From contig JAISDP010000265.1 of NCBI GenBank assembly GCA_031264715.1, forward strand, positions 1-5,387: DNA of 5,387 bases, given 5' to 3'. A model generated the notes under the pieces. That model was not told the DNA's origin, did no database searches, and saw only the letters and a program-made list of their open reading frames with translations. Position 1 is the first letter of the stretch. Each line of letters begins with the position of its first letter. Origin of the DNA: Bacteroidales bacterium (GTDB lineage Bacteria > Bacteroidota > Bacteroidia > Bacteroidales > UBA4181). Position numbers and translations under genes: made by a program. Below, piece by piece: positions 1 through 5,387 of the stretch.

Positions 1-2
1 CC

Positions 3-389
3 TGCGACGAACCCGGTTTTGCACGCAGTCTCGAAAGAATGATTGCCTCTGTTCCCTACAAACTCCACATCAAGCATGAATACTATTATCATTCACTCAT
101 GCTGATATGGATGCGAATGTTAGGATTCAAGGTACGGGCTGAGGAGCCTAATAACCTCGGACAATCCGATCTTGTCTGGGAACAGCCCGAACTCACCGTT
201 GTCGCCGAAATAAAATATCATGCCAAAGAGAAAATCGATACGCTGCTTAAAGAAGCGCTGAATCAGATACACGAGCGTCGATATTACAACAGATATTCCG
301 GGAAAGTACTTCTTCTGGGCATAGCGTTTTCCGGAAGACAGCCCGGATGCCGGATGGAAATATTAAATGATCACGTTAATTCCGATTAA
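3..389 (+). CDS. AAA-ATPase-like / PD-(D/E)XK nuclease family protein, C-terminal part (5' truncated by window)
   Basis: The reading frame is open from position 3 to a TAA at 387-389, giving 128 visible residues. The ATG at 39 is internal, because coding similarity begins before it, so the true start lies upstream of the window. The visible part matches what I know of the C-terminal nuclease domain (PDDEXK_9, formerly DUF1703) of proteins that carry an N-terminal AAA-ATPase-like domain. Seen are the SVPYKLHI entry, the helix with EYYYHSL and LGF, then an acidic residue in GQSDLVW (D56 of the fragment), followed by VVAEIKY with E69 and K71, which together form the D...ExK catalytic pattern. 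The later KVLLLGIAF strand and CRME end are also typical. The catalytic residues are present, so this domain could be active. The biological role of the family is unsettled; involvement in DNA processing or mobile-element biology is inference. The tail NDHVNSD after CRMEIL may be non-native, since a remnant of a related gene begins there. Confidence 0.85.
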   Translation, partial: CDEPGFARSLERMIASVPYKLHIKHEYYYHSLMLIWMRMLGFKVRAEEPNNLGQSDLVWEQPELTVVAEIKYHAKEKIDTLLKEALNQIHERRYYNRYSGKVLLLGIAFSGRQPGCRMEILNDHVNSD

Positions 390-589
390 AACTGTATATC
401 CATGAAAAATGGAACTGGACGCAACAGTATTCGGTCATCACAATAGACCGGGCAGGAATAAACCATTCGACGCCGGAAAAGATGGAAGCCAGTTTGATTC
501 TTTACCTTGGAAAGATTGCTCGAAATAATGGGACTACAATACAAGTGTACAAAAAATCCCTTTTCAATCCCTTAAAAAACAATTTTTAG
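380..589 (+). pseudogene. Internal fragment of an AAA-ATPase-like domain (gene remnant)
   Basis: The second frame is open from 380 to a TAG at 587-589 but contains no usable start; its first Met codon is at 482, inside the similarity. It translates to KLYIHEKWNWTQQYSVITID from 389, then AGINHSTPEKMEASLILYLG and KIARNNGTTIQ up to about 544. From family knowledge this resembles the segment behind the Walker A region of AAA-ATPase-like (PF09820) proteins, where a LYIYDKWDW motif, a PVIRIDF strand and an SPEEME...L helix follow each other. Only about 55 residues are left: the P-loop part is missing before it, and the rest of the ATPase and the nuclease are missing after it. Beyond 545 the translation (VYKKSLFNPLKNNF) no longer looks like the family. 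It directly follows the nuclease end of a family member, so it is probably debris from recombination or deletion between paralogous copies. The assignment comes from motif memory, not a search. Confidence 0.7.
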
Positions 590-678
590 AATTTTTGACA
601 AAAAAGAAGGGTATATATTTCATTTTTTACACACTATATACTATTAACTTTTATTATTAGAAAGTAATCAATGCCGGT
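590..678. other. AT-rich intergenic region before the sigma factor gene
   Basis: These 89 bases hold no gene. They are strongly AT-rich, with homopolymer A and T runs and TATA-like stretches at 611-620 and 635-645, and they form the leader of the ECF sigma gene. No GC-rich stem followed by a T-run is visible, so I cannot place a terminator for the upstream ATPase/nuclease region. The bases just before the ATG at 679 contain no convincing Shine-Dalgarno sequence, which is common in Bacteroidota, where AT-rich leaders support initiation. Confidence 0.6.
594..621 (+). promoter_or_regulatory. Candidate housekeeping (Bacteroidota-type) promoter for the sigma/anti-sigma/receptor operon
   Basis: TTTG at 594-597 and TATATTTC at 614-621 resemble the Bacteroidota -33 element and the -7 consensus TAnnTTTG, with the last base of the latter not matching. 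The 16-base gap between them is somewhat shorter than the usual 19 or so. An alternative -7-like element, TAACTTTT at 645-652, lacks a partner at the right distance. In such AT-rich DNA, matches of this quality occur by chance, so this is only a candidate. Confidence 0.25.
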
Positions 679-1224
679 ATGCATATAATACTTGACCTTG
701 ATGATAAGGATTTTCTGAAAGACCTTTATAAGAAACACATAAAGGCTTTATATTCTTATGGCTTATCATGTTATCCTCATCAGGATATCGTTGAAGATGC
801 TATTCACGATGTGCTGATTGATATTTACCGGCATAAGGAAAAACTCAATAAAGTCCGCAATTTGCAACTTTATCTTATGGCCGCCGTCCGCTACGCCATC
901 TATTCAAGATTGGGGAGAGACAGGCTATCAACTAAATATGAAAAAGAATGGGAGGATTTTCCCGAAAAGGATGTGCAGGAAATCTATATTGAACAGGAGG
1001 AACAAGAAGAAGAAACAGGTAAAGTAAAGGTTGTTAATGAATTATTATTACAGTTGACCGCTCATCAAAGGGAAATCCTGCATCTGCGTTTTTCAGAAGG
1101 GCTGTCGTTTAATGAAATCGCCGAACTGATGCAAATCAATCGGCAATCTGTTCAAAACCAGTACCAACGGATAAAAGAAAAACTCAATAAGCTCGGAAAA
1201 GAAAATTTCAAGGAAATAAAATAA
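679..1224 (+). CDS. ECF-type RNA polymerase sigma factor (sigma-70 family)
   Basis: This 181-residue protein has the two-domain build and usual length of extracytoplasmic-function sigma factors. Residues about 11-78 are region 2: DFLKDLYKKHIKALYSYG, then the DIVEDAIHDVLIDIY helix that contacts core polymerase and the NLQLYLMAAVRYAIYSRL helix of the -10 recognition part. Residues about 118-170 are region 4, with LTAHQREILHLRFSEGLSF and the helix-turn-helix NEIAELMQINRQSVQNQ that reads the -35 element. The linker between them (about 87-114) is very acidic, rich in Glu. The start at 679 is chosen because the sequence before it lacks sigma-like residues. The next gene, four bases after the stop, encodes a FecR-like anti-sigma factor, so the sigma factor is most likely held inactive by it and released when the downstream SusC-like receptor binds its substrate. 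Target promoters are inferred, not seen. I see no truncation or frameshift. Confidence 0.93.
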   Translation: MHIILDLDDKDFLKDLYKKHIKALYSYGLSCYPHQDIVEDAIHDVLIDIYRHKEKLNKVRNLQLYLMAAVRYAIYSRLGRDRLSTKYEKEWEDFPEKDVQEIYIEQEEQEEETGKVKVVNELLLQLTAHQREILHLRFSEGLSFNEIAELMQINRQSVQNQYQRIKEKLNKLGKENFKEIK

Positions 1225-1228
1225 TATC

Positions 1229-2275
1229 ATGAGAGAGGATTATCCATATTATAAACCCGAAGTGCCTGCCGACCGCATAGAGGCGCTCTGGGAAAGAATA
1301 GCCGTCAGTTGCAACGCCTGCGACCGGCAAAATAAGAAAAAGGAACGCAGGAAAAAAATGTTAAAACAGATCTATAAATATGCGGCCGCAGCAGCTTGTT
1401 TTGCCATCCTTATTATTTTTTCTTTCTATTATACCGGGCGGGAGGAAGTAAAGCCCAAAGAGACGGATTATGCACAATATAAAGTGATCAACCGTCAGCA
1501 GGCCCCCTCTAAAATTGTGATCATGGCGAAAGACAACCATGTGAACATTACGGATGAAAATCCGGAAATCAGCTATGACCGGAAAGGAACATTGCGCGTC
1601 AATGATGGAATTGTAAAGGAAGAACACACGGAAAATCCATCCATGAACCAATTATGCGTTCCTTTCGGCAAAAGGGCGCAATTGAAACTTTCCGACGGCA
1701 GTAAATTATGGGTAAACACAGGTACAACCGTAATTTATCCCAATGTTTTTTCCGGCGACAAGCGGGAGATTTATGTGGACGGGGAAATATATGCAGACGT
1801 GACGCCGGATACAGGCAAGCCGTTTATTGTAAAGTCAGACAGCTTGGAAATCGTTGTACACGGCACCGGATTTAACCTGTCCACTTATAAAAAAGACGAT
1901 ATGCAACAGGTTGTGCTGGCAAACGGTTCCGTCAAGGTAAAATCGAACGGGAATACCGTACAAATGTATCCCAATCAGGTATATACCCGTACAGGACAGG
2001 AAAGTTCCCTCAAGGCCATCCATGATACGGAAGCCTATACCTCCTGGCGAAGCGGCATATATATCTTTGAAAACGAACCCATAGAAAATGTTTTTTTCAA
2101 GCTATCCCGATATTACAATGTCACCATGGTTATTCCGGAAGAAGTTTCCGGCATTGTATGCTACGGAAAACTGGAATTAAAAGAAGAGCTTTCCGTATTG
2201 CTGTCGGGACTGATGCAAATCGCTTCATTCAACTTCGTGATAAAAGACAATCAATATATCATACAATTTAGATAA
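1229..2275 (+). CDS. FecR-family anti-sigma factor (inner-membrane sigma regulator)
   Basis: The 348-residue protein is a single-pass membrane regulator. Residues 1-49 are a short, basic, cytoplasmic anti-sigma segment (KKKERRKK at 37-43) that would contact the sigma factor. One hydrophobic helix spans about 50-68 (YAAAAACFAILIIFSFYY). The periplasmic part holds the FecR domain at about 141-236, with VPFGKRAQLKLSDGSKLWVN, then IYVDGEIYADV, KPFIV and VHGTGFNLSTY, and a DUF4974-type C-terminal domain at about 278-346, starting FENEPIENVFFKLSRYY and ending in NFVIKDNQYIIQF. This order is standard for Bacteroidota FecR proteins of the Sus/HTCS-independent, ECF-controlled type. The DUF4974 domain is the expected partner of the STN domain of the receptor encoded next. 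The ATG at 1229 lies four bases after the sigma stop, with AAGGA at 1210-1214 as a distant ribosome-binding site, so translation is probably coupled. An oddity is a CxxC (C28, C31) in the cytoplasmic part. Confidence 0.93.
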   Translation: MREDYPYYKPEVPADRIEALWERIAVSCNACDRQNKKKERRKKMLKQIYKYAAAAACFAILIIFSFYYTGREEVKPKETDYAQYKVINRQQAPSKIVIMAKDNHVNITDENPEISYDRKGTLRVNDGIVKEEHTENPSMNQLCVPFGKRAQLKLSDGSKLWVNTGTTVIYPNVFSGDKREIYVDGEIYADVTPDTGKPFIVKSDSLEIVVHGTGFNLSTYKKDDMQQVVLANGSVKVKSNGNTVQMYPNQVYTRTGQESSLKAIHDTEAYTSWRSGIYIFENEPIENVFFKLSRYYNVTMVIPEEVSGIVCYGKLELKEELSVLLSGLMQIASFNFVIKDNQYIIQFR

Positions 2276-2304
2276 GCGCCATTTTTTAACCTAAAAAAAT
2301 TTTT
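2276..2304 (+). promoter_or_regulatory. Short AT-rich leader between fecR-like and susC-like genes
   Basis: The 29-base gap contains TTTTTT at 2282-2287 and a seven-A/five-T stretch (2293-2304) that ends at the receptor ATG. There is no Shine-Dalgarno sequence and no terminator stem, so read-through from the sigma/anti-sigma genes is likely. The A/T-rich stretch probably serves as the translation-initiation leader. A separate promoter for the receptor, expected in systems controlled by an ECF sigma factor, would have to lie mostly inside the 3' end of the fecR-like gene; I cannot identify one. Confidence 0.35.
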
Positions 2305-5300
2305 ATGAAAGACGTGAATTTTAAAAAGAAAAGGCTGAAATCAGGCTTCATTTCGGCCTGCTGTTTCATCTTCTGCTTCTCATCTGCCGTGAGCGCGCAG
2401 ACGGTGGCGAAGACAATCACTATCGACCAAAAGGACAAGCCGGTTGGTGAAATTCTCAAGGCCATTGAGTCCGTAAGCGACTATGTGTTTTTTTACAACA
2501 GGGATGATGTGGACCGGGACAGGAAAGCGACGCTACAAGCCAGCAGCGCTTCCATAGAAAAGGTCTTGGATCAACTGTTTGCAAAAACAAACAATGGGTA
2601 TCGGATCGAGGGTCGCCAGGTATATATTACCAGGAAGGCGCCTGTTGGGGAAAATTCCCCGCAACAGGTAAAGAAGAAAGCGACCGGCAAGGTTATTGAT
2701 AAGAACGGCGAGCCTTTGCCCGGCGTCAACATTATCCTTAAAGGCAGTACGCGCGGCGTGCTTACCGACATCGACGGCTCTTTTGAAATGGACAACGTGG
2801 ACGTCGGAGCTACGCTTACCGTATCTCTTTTGGGTATGGGAAGCAAGGAAATCCAATTCCAGGGGCAGGTTGACCTCGTCGTGGTACTGGAAGAGCGGGC
2901 CAGTGAGCTGTCGGAAGTTACTATAGTCGCTTTCGGCGCGCAAAAAAAGGCGTCGGTGGTCGGGGCTATTGAGACCATCAAGCCGGAAGCGCTGGCGATC
3001 ACCTCCAAGAAAAACATCTCGAACACGCTGGCCGGTAAGCTGCCGGGGATCATTGCCGTGACCCGTTCGGGCGAGCCGGGCTACGACCAGTCGGATTTCT
3101 GGATCCGCGGCCTGTCGTCGTTCTCCGGCAACACCAAGCCCTTAGTGCTGGTTGACGGCATACAGCGGAACTTGGACGACATCGATATTATGGAAGTGGA
3201 ATCCTTTTCGGTGCTAAAAGACGCTGCCGCCAGCGCCATGTACGGCGTACGCGGGGCCAACGGGGTAATCCTGATCAACACCCGGCGCGGGAAAGTGCAA
3301 AAGCCGGAAGTCTATGCGAAAGTGGAACACGCCTTTACCTCGCCGACCCAACTGCCTAAATTTATCGGCGCGGCCGACCACATGCAACTGCTCAACGACC
3401 TGGCGGCAGAAGACAACAGGTCGCTTTACTACGACCAGAAGGTGATTGATTATACCCGGAGCGGGTATGACAGGGAGTTGTATCCCGATGTGAATTGGAT
3501 AGACGCCATTTCAAAGCCGTATGCCTTCAACGACCGCGTAAACCTGAACGTAAACGGGGGAACCGAAATGTTAAGATATAACCTCACCGCGTCGTATTAC
3601 CATGAAGACGGGATTCTAAAGCGGGATGAATCCCTCCCATATAGCACCGCCACGAAACTGAACCGCTATAATTTACGTGCGAATGTGGATGTAAACCTGA
3701 CCAAAACCACCTCCATGCGCTTTAGCGTGGGCGGTTACCTGCAAAAACTGAGAAAGCAACCCAACTACTCCACTTCGCAGATATGGGAACAGGCCTTTTA
3801 CACGCCACCTATGCTGTATGCAACCAGGTATGCCGACGGGAAACTGCCCGTACGCCTTAATAGTACCTACAACCCCTGGGCCATGTTGACCCAGTATGGT
3901 TACGAAACCAACTCCACCAGTAAAATCGAATCGCTGTTTGCTGTGGAACAGCAATTGGACTTCCTGACCAAAGGCTTTAGCACGAAGTTGACTTTCTCGT
4001 TCGACAATTACAGTGCAAGTACTTTATCACGGACACGATGGCCCGACTATTACTCCCCCGCTACTTCCCGCGATGATGAGGGGAACCTGATCCTGACCCG
4101 GCACACTAACGGGAGTGAGTTTTTGTATTACGGTAACGGCGCCAACTATGGGAATAACCAGATTTACCTGGAGTGGATCTTCAATTACGACCGGACGTTC
4201 GGCGACGACCACAATGTCAACGCCCTGCTCCTGTATAACCAGCGCAGTTACGACGACGGCGGCATCCAGCCTTACCGCAACCAGGGGCTTGCCGGCCGCG
4301 CCTCTTATTCCTACAAAAATAAATACATTGGGGAATTTAACTTCGGGTACAACGGTTCCGAAAACTTCGCCAAAGGACAGCGCTTCGGGTTCTTTCCTTC
4401 CGTAGCGCTCGGCTGGATCGTATCGAAAGAAGACTTCTGGGCGCCGGTAAGTGGAACCATCGACTTTTTGAAACTCCGCGTGTCCTGGGGGAAAGCCGGG
4501 AACGACCAGATCGGGGGTGGCCGCCGTTTTGCCTACCTCACCACCGTTAATCTTGGTGGTGGTAATGAGTGGCCAATGGGAACTTCCTATTATTATGGGG
4601 CGCAAGGCGATTATGGGAGGGGATATGTAGCCGAAGGAGAAATCGGCGTCAGCAATTTAACGTGGGAAACGGTCACCAAAGCGAATATAGGGATAGAGAT
4701 CAGCTTCTTTAAGTCGTTACGTATCCAGGCCGATATTTTCCAGGAATACCGGGAGAATATCTTCATGCAGCGCCGGACGATCCCAGACGAAGCCGGCTTT
4801 ACAACTATCCCCTGGGGCAATATCGGGAAAGTGGAAAACCGGGGCGGCGAGATTGCCGTATCCTTCGACAAAAAAATCAACGAGGTGAGCCTCTCGTTTT
4901 TTGCCAATGCGACGTATGCGAAAAACAAGATCACCGAGATAGATACACCGCCCGGACAGCAGGGTAACCACCAAGACCCGACCGACCATTCCATTGGTGA
5001 ACTGTATGGCTACCGGGCGCTGCGCCTTTATACCGACGATGATTTCAATCCCAACGGCACGTTGCTGGCCACCTTGCCGCAAAACGAGTTAACAACCGTT
5101 CGTCCGGGTGACATCATGCTGGATGACTGGAATGGAGACGGCGTCATCAACGCAATGGATGTGGGTTATGTAGGCGGAACCGTCGATCCGCTCTTAGTTT
5201 ATGGTTTCGGCGGAACGGTGGCCTATCAAGGGGTCGATTTCAGTGTCTTTTTCCAGGGTGTGGGCGATACCTACCGGCAGATCGGCGGATCGCGCCAGTG

Positions 5301-5387
5301 GATGCCGGGTTCCGGATATGGAACGCAAGGGAATATTTTTACCAATTATACCGACCGCTGGACGCCTGAAAACCCCTCTCAGGACGT
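2305..5387 (+). CDS. SusC/RagA-family TonB-dependent outer-membrane receptor with STN signalling domain (3' end beyond window)
   Basis: The frame is uninterrupted from the ATG at 2305 to the window end, 1027 complete codons, so only the last roughly 100-130 residues of a usual SusC protein are missing. Order: signal peptide 1-31 (basic KKKRLK, hydrophobic core, cleavage after AVSA); STN domain about 38-111 (DYVFFYNRDDVD, SASIEKVLDQLF, YRIEGRQVYI), the periplasmic sensor that talks to FecR; carboxypeptidase-regulatory-like domain about 126-200 (GKVIDKNGEPLPGVNIILKG, TDIDGSFEM); TonB-box-like ELSEVTIVAFG about 201-211; plug about 216-330, with LAGKLPGIIAV, the IRGLSS motif, PLVLVDGI and LKDAAASAMYGVRGANG; then the beta-barrel. 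NGDGVIN at 943-949 and YTDRWTPENPSQD at the very end are typical late-barrel signatures. It would import an oligomeric nutrient across the outer membrane using TonB energy, with a SusD-like lid protein expected just downstream. Substrate unknown. The gene is clearly richer in GC than the two regulatory genes. Confidence 0.95.
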   Translation, partial: MKDVNFKKKRLKSGFISACCFIFCFSSAVSAQTVAKTITIDQKDKPVGEILKAIESVSDYVFFYNRDDVDRDRKATLQASSASIEKVLDQLFAKTNNGYRIEGRQVYITRKAPVGENSPQQVKKKATGKVIDKNGEPLPGVNIILKGSTRGVLTDIDGSFEMDNVDVGATLTVSLLGMGSKEIQFQGQVDLVVVLEERASELSEVTIVAFGAQKKASVVGAIETIKPEALAITSKKNISNTLAGKLPGIIAVTRSGEPGYDQSDFWIRGLSSFSGNTKPLVLVDGIQRNLDDIDIMEVESFSVLKDAAASAMYGVRGANGVILINTRRGKVQKPEVYAKVEHAFTSPTQLPKFIGAADHMQLLNDLAAEDNRSLYYDQKVIDYTRSGYDRELYPDVNWIDAISKPYAFNDRVNLNVNGGTEMLRYNLTASYYHEDGILKRDESLPYSTATKLNRYNLRANVDVNLTKTTSMRFSVGGYLQKLRKQPNYSTSQIWEQAFYTPPMLYATRYADGKLPVRLNSTYNPWAMLTQYGYETNSTSKIESLFAVEQQLDFLTKGFSTKLTFSFDNYSASTLSRTRWPDYYSPATSRDDEGNLILTRHTNGSEFLYYGNGANYGNNQIYLEWIFNYDRTFGDDHNVNALLLYNQRSYDDGGIQPYRNQGLAGRASYSYKNKYIGEFNFGYNGSENFAKGQRFGFFPSVALGWIVSKEDFWAPVSGTIDFLKLRVSWGKAGNDQIGGGRRFAYLTTVNLGGGNEWPMGTSYYYGAQGDYGRGYVAEGEIGVSNLTWETVTKANIGIEISFFKSLRIQADIFQEYRENIFMQRRTIPDEAGFTTIPWGNIGKVENRGGEIAVSFDKKINEVSLSFFANATYAKNKITEIDTPPGQQGNHQDPTDHSIGELYGYRALRLYTDDDFNPNGTLLATLPQNELTTVRPGDIMLDDWNGDGVINAMDVGYVGGTVDPLLVYGFGGTVAYQGVDFSVFFQGVGDTYRQIGGSRQWMPGSGYGTQGNIFTNYTDRWTPENPSQD

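Noticed and set aside
678..685. 8-base palindrome TATGCATA over the sigma start codon
   Set aside because: It is short, AT-rich and isolated; no second copy or flanking symmetry suggests an operator.
671..688. Tiny upstream frame (ATG at 671, five codons, MPVCI) overlapping the sigma start
   Set aside because: It is too short to judge, has no ribosome-binding site, and such overlaps arise by chance; no attenuator-like stem accompanies it.
818..1027. 69-codon open frame on the + strand inside the sigma factor gene
   Set aside because: It is fully contained in the well-supported sigma factor frame, shows no family features, and is a shadow of that gene.
1361..2023. Two open frames on the - strand opposite the FecR-like gene (1361-1651 and 1835-2023)
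   Set aside because: They lie antisense to conserved FecR domains, have no recognisable motif and no leader; they are explained by the coding strand.
2276..2304. Possible terminator between the fecR-like and susC-like genes
   Set aside because: The A-run/T-run symmetry has no GC stem, and the T-run runs straight into the receptor start codon, so termination is not supported.
2533..5082. Several long - strand open frames (2533-2943, 2571-3053, 3081-3281, 3673-3954, 4027-4605, 4611-4994, 4717-5082) and + strand frames at 2696-2926 and 4115-4405
   Set aside because: All are nested in the uninterrupted SusC-like frame. The GC-rich coding sequence suppresses stops on the other strand, and the translations are low-complexity or lack domain features.
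1..5387. tRNA, rRNA, CRISPR array, insertion sequence ends or attachment site
   Set aside because: I saw no regularly spaced repeats, cloverleaf-like sequence, transposase or terminal inverted repeats in either strand; gene remnants at the left end are explained by loss within one gene family.

Overview
The window looks like chromosomal DNA of a Bacteroidota member, probably Bacteroidales. The grounds are a SusC/RagA-type TonB-dependent receptor with an N-terminal STN domain, encoded directly behind an ECF sigma factor and a FecR-type anti-sigma factor. AT-rich leaders without strong Shine-Dalgarno sequences and a piece of the AAA-ATPase/PD-(D/E)XK family that is abundant in this phylum agree with this. 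Genus cannot be told from the sequence.

Layout. Positions 3-389 hold the C-terminal nuclease domain of an AAA-ATPase-like/PD-(D/E)XK protein whose N-terminus lies outside the window. Directly behind it, in another frame and without a start codon, about 380-547 encodes a recognisable internal piece of the N-terminal ATPase domain of the same family. This is a gene remnant, in reverse order relative to a normal member. Positions 590-678 are a very AT-rich gap with a weak promoter candidate. Then come an ECF sigma factor (679-1224), a FecR-like anti-sigma factor (1229-2275, 4 bases later) and a SusC-like outer-membrane transporter (2305 to the window end, 29 bases later, about 1027 residues visible, 3' end missing). 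All genes are on the + strand.

How the genes work together. The last three form a classical trans-envelope signalling and uptake unit. Substrate binding to the SusC-like receptor would be passed through its periplasmic STN domain to the periplasmic C-terminal part of FecR. FecR crosses the inner membrane once and controls the sigma factor, which would then direct transcription of the receptor and of the SusD-like and catabolic genes expected just downstream. The substrate (glycan, glycoprotein or other) cannot be deduced because the downstream genes are outside the window.

I see no previously undescribed system here. The most unusual element is the rearranged ATPase/nuclease remnant at 1-589. 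Secondary points are the sharp rise in GC from the regulatory genes to the receptor gene, a CxxC motif in the cytoplasmic part of FecR, and an EF-hand-like loop in the receptor.
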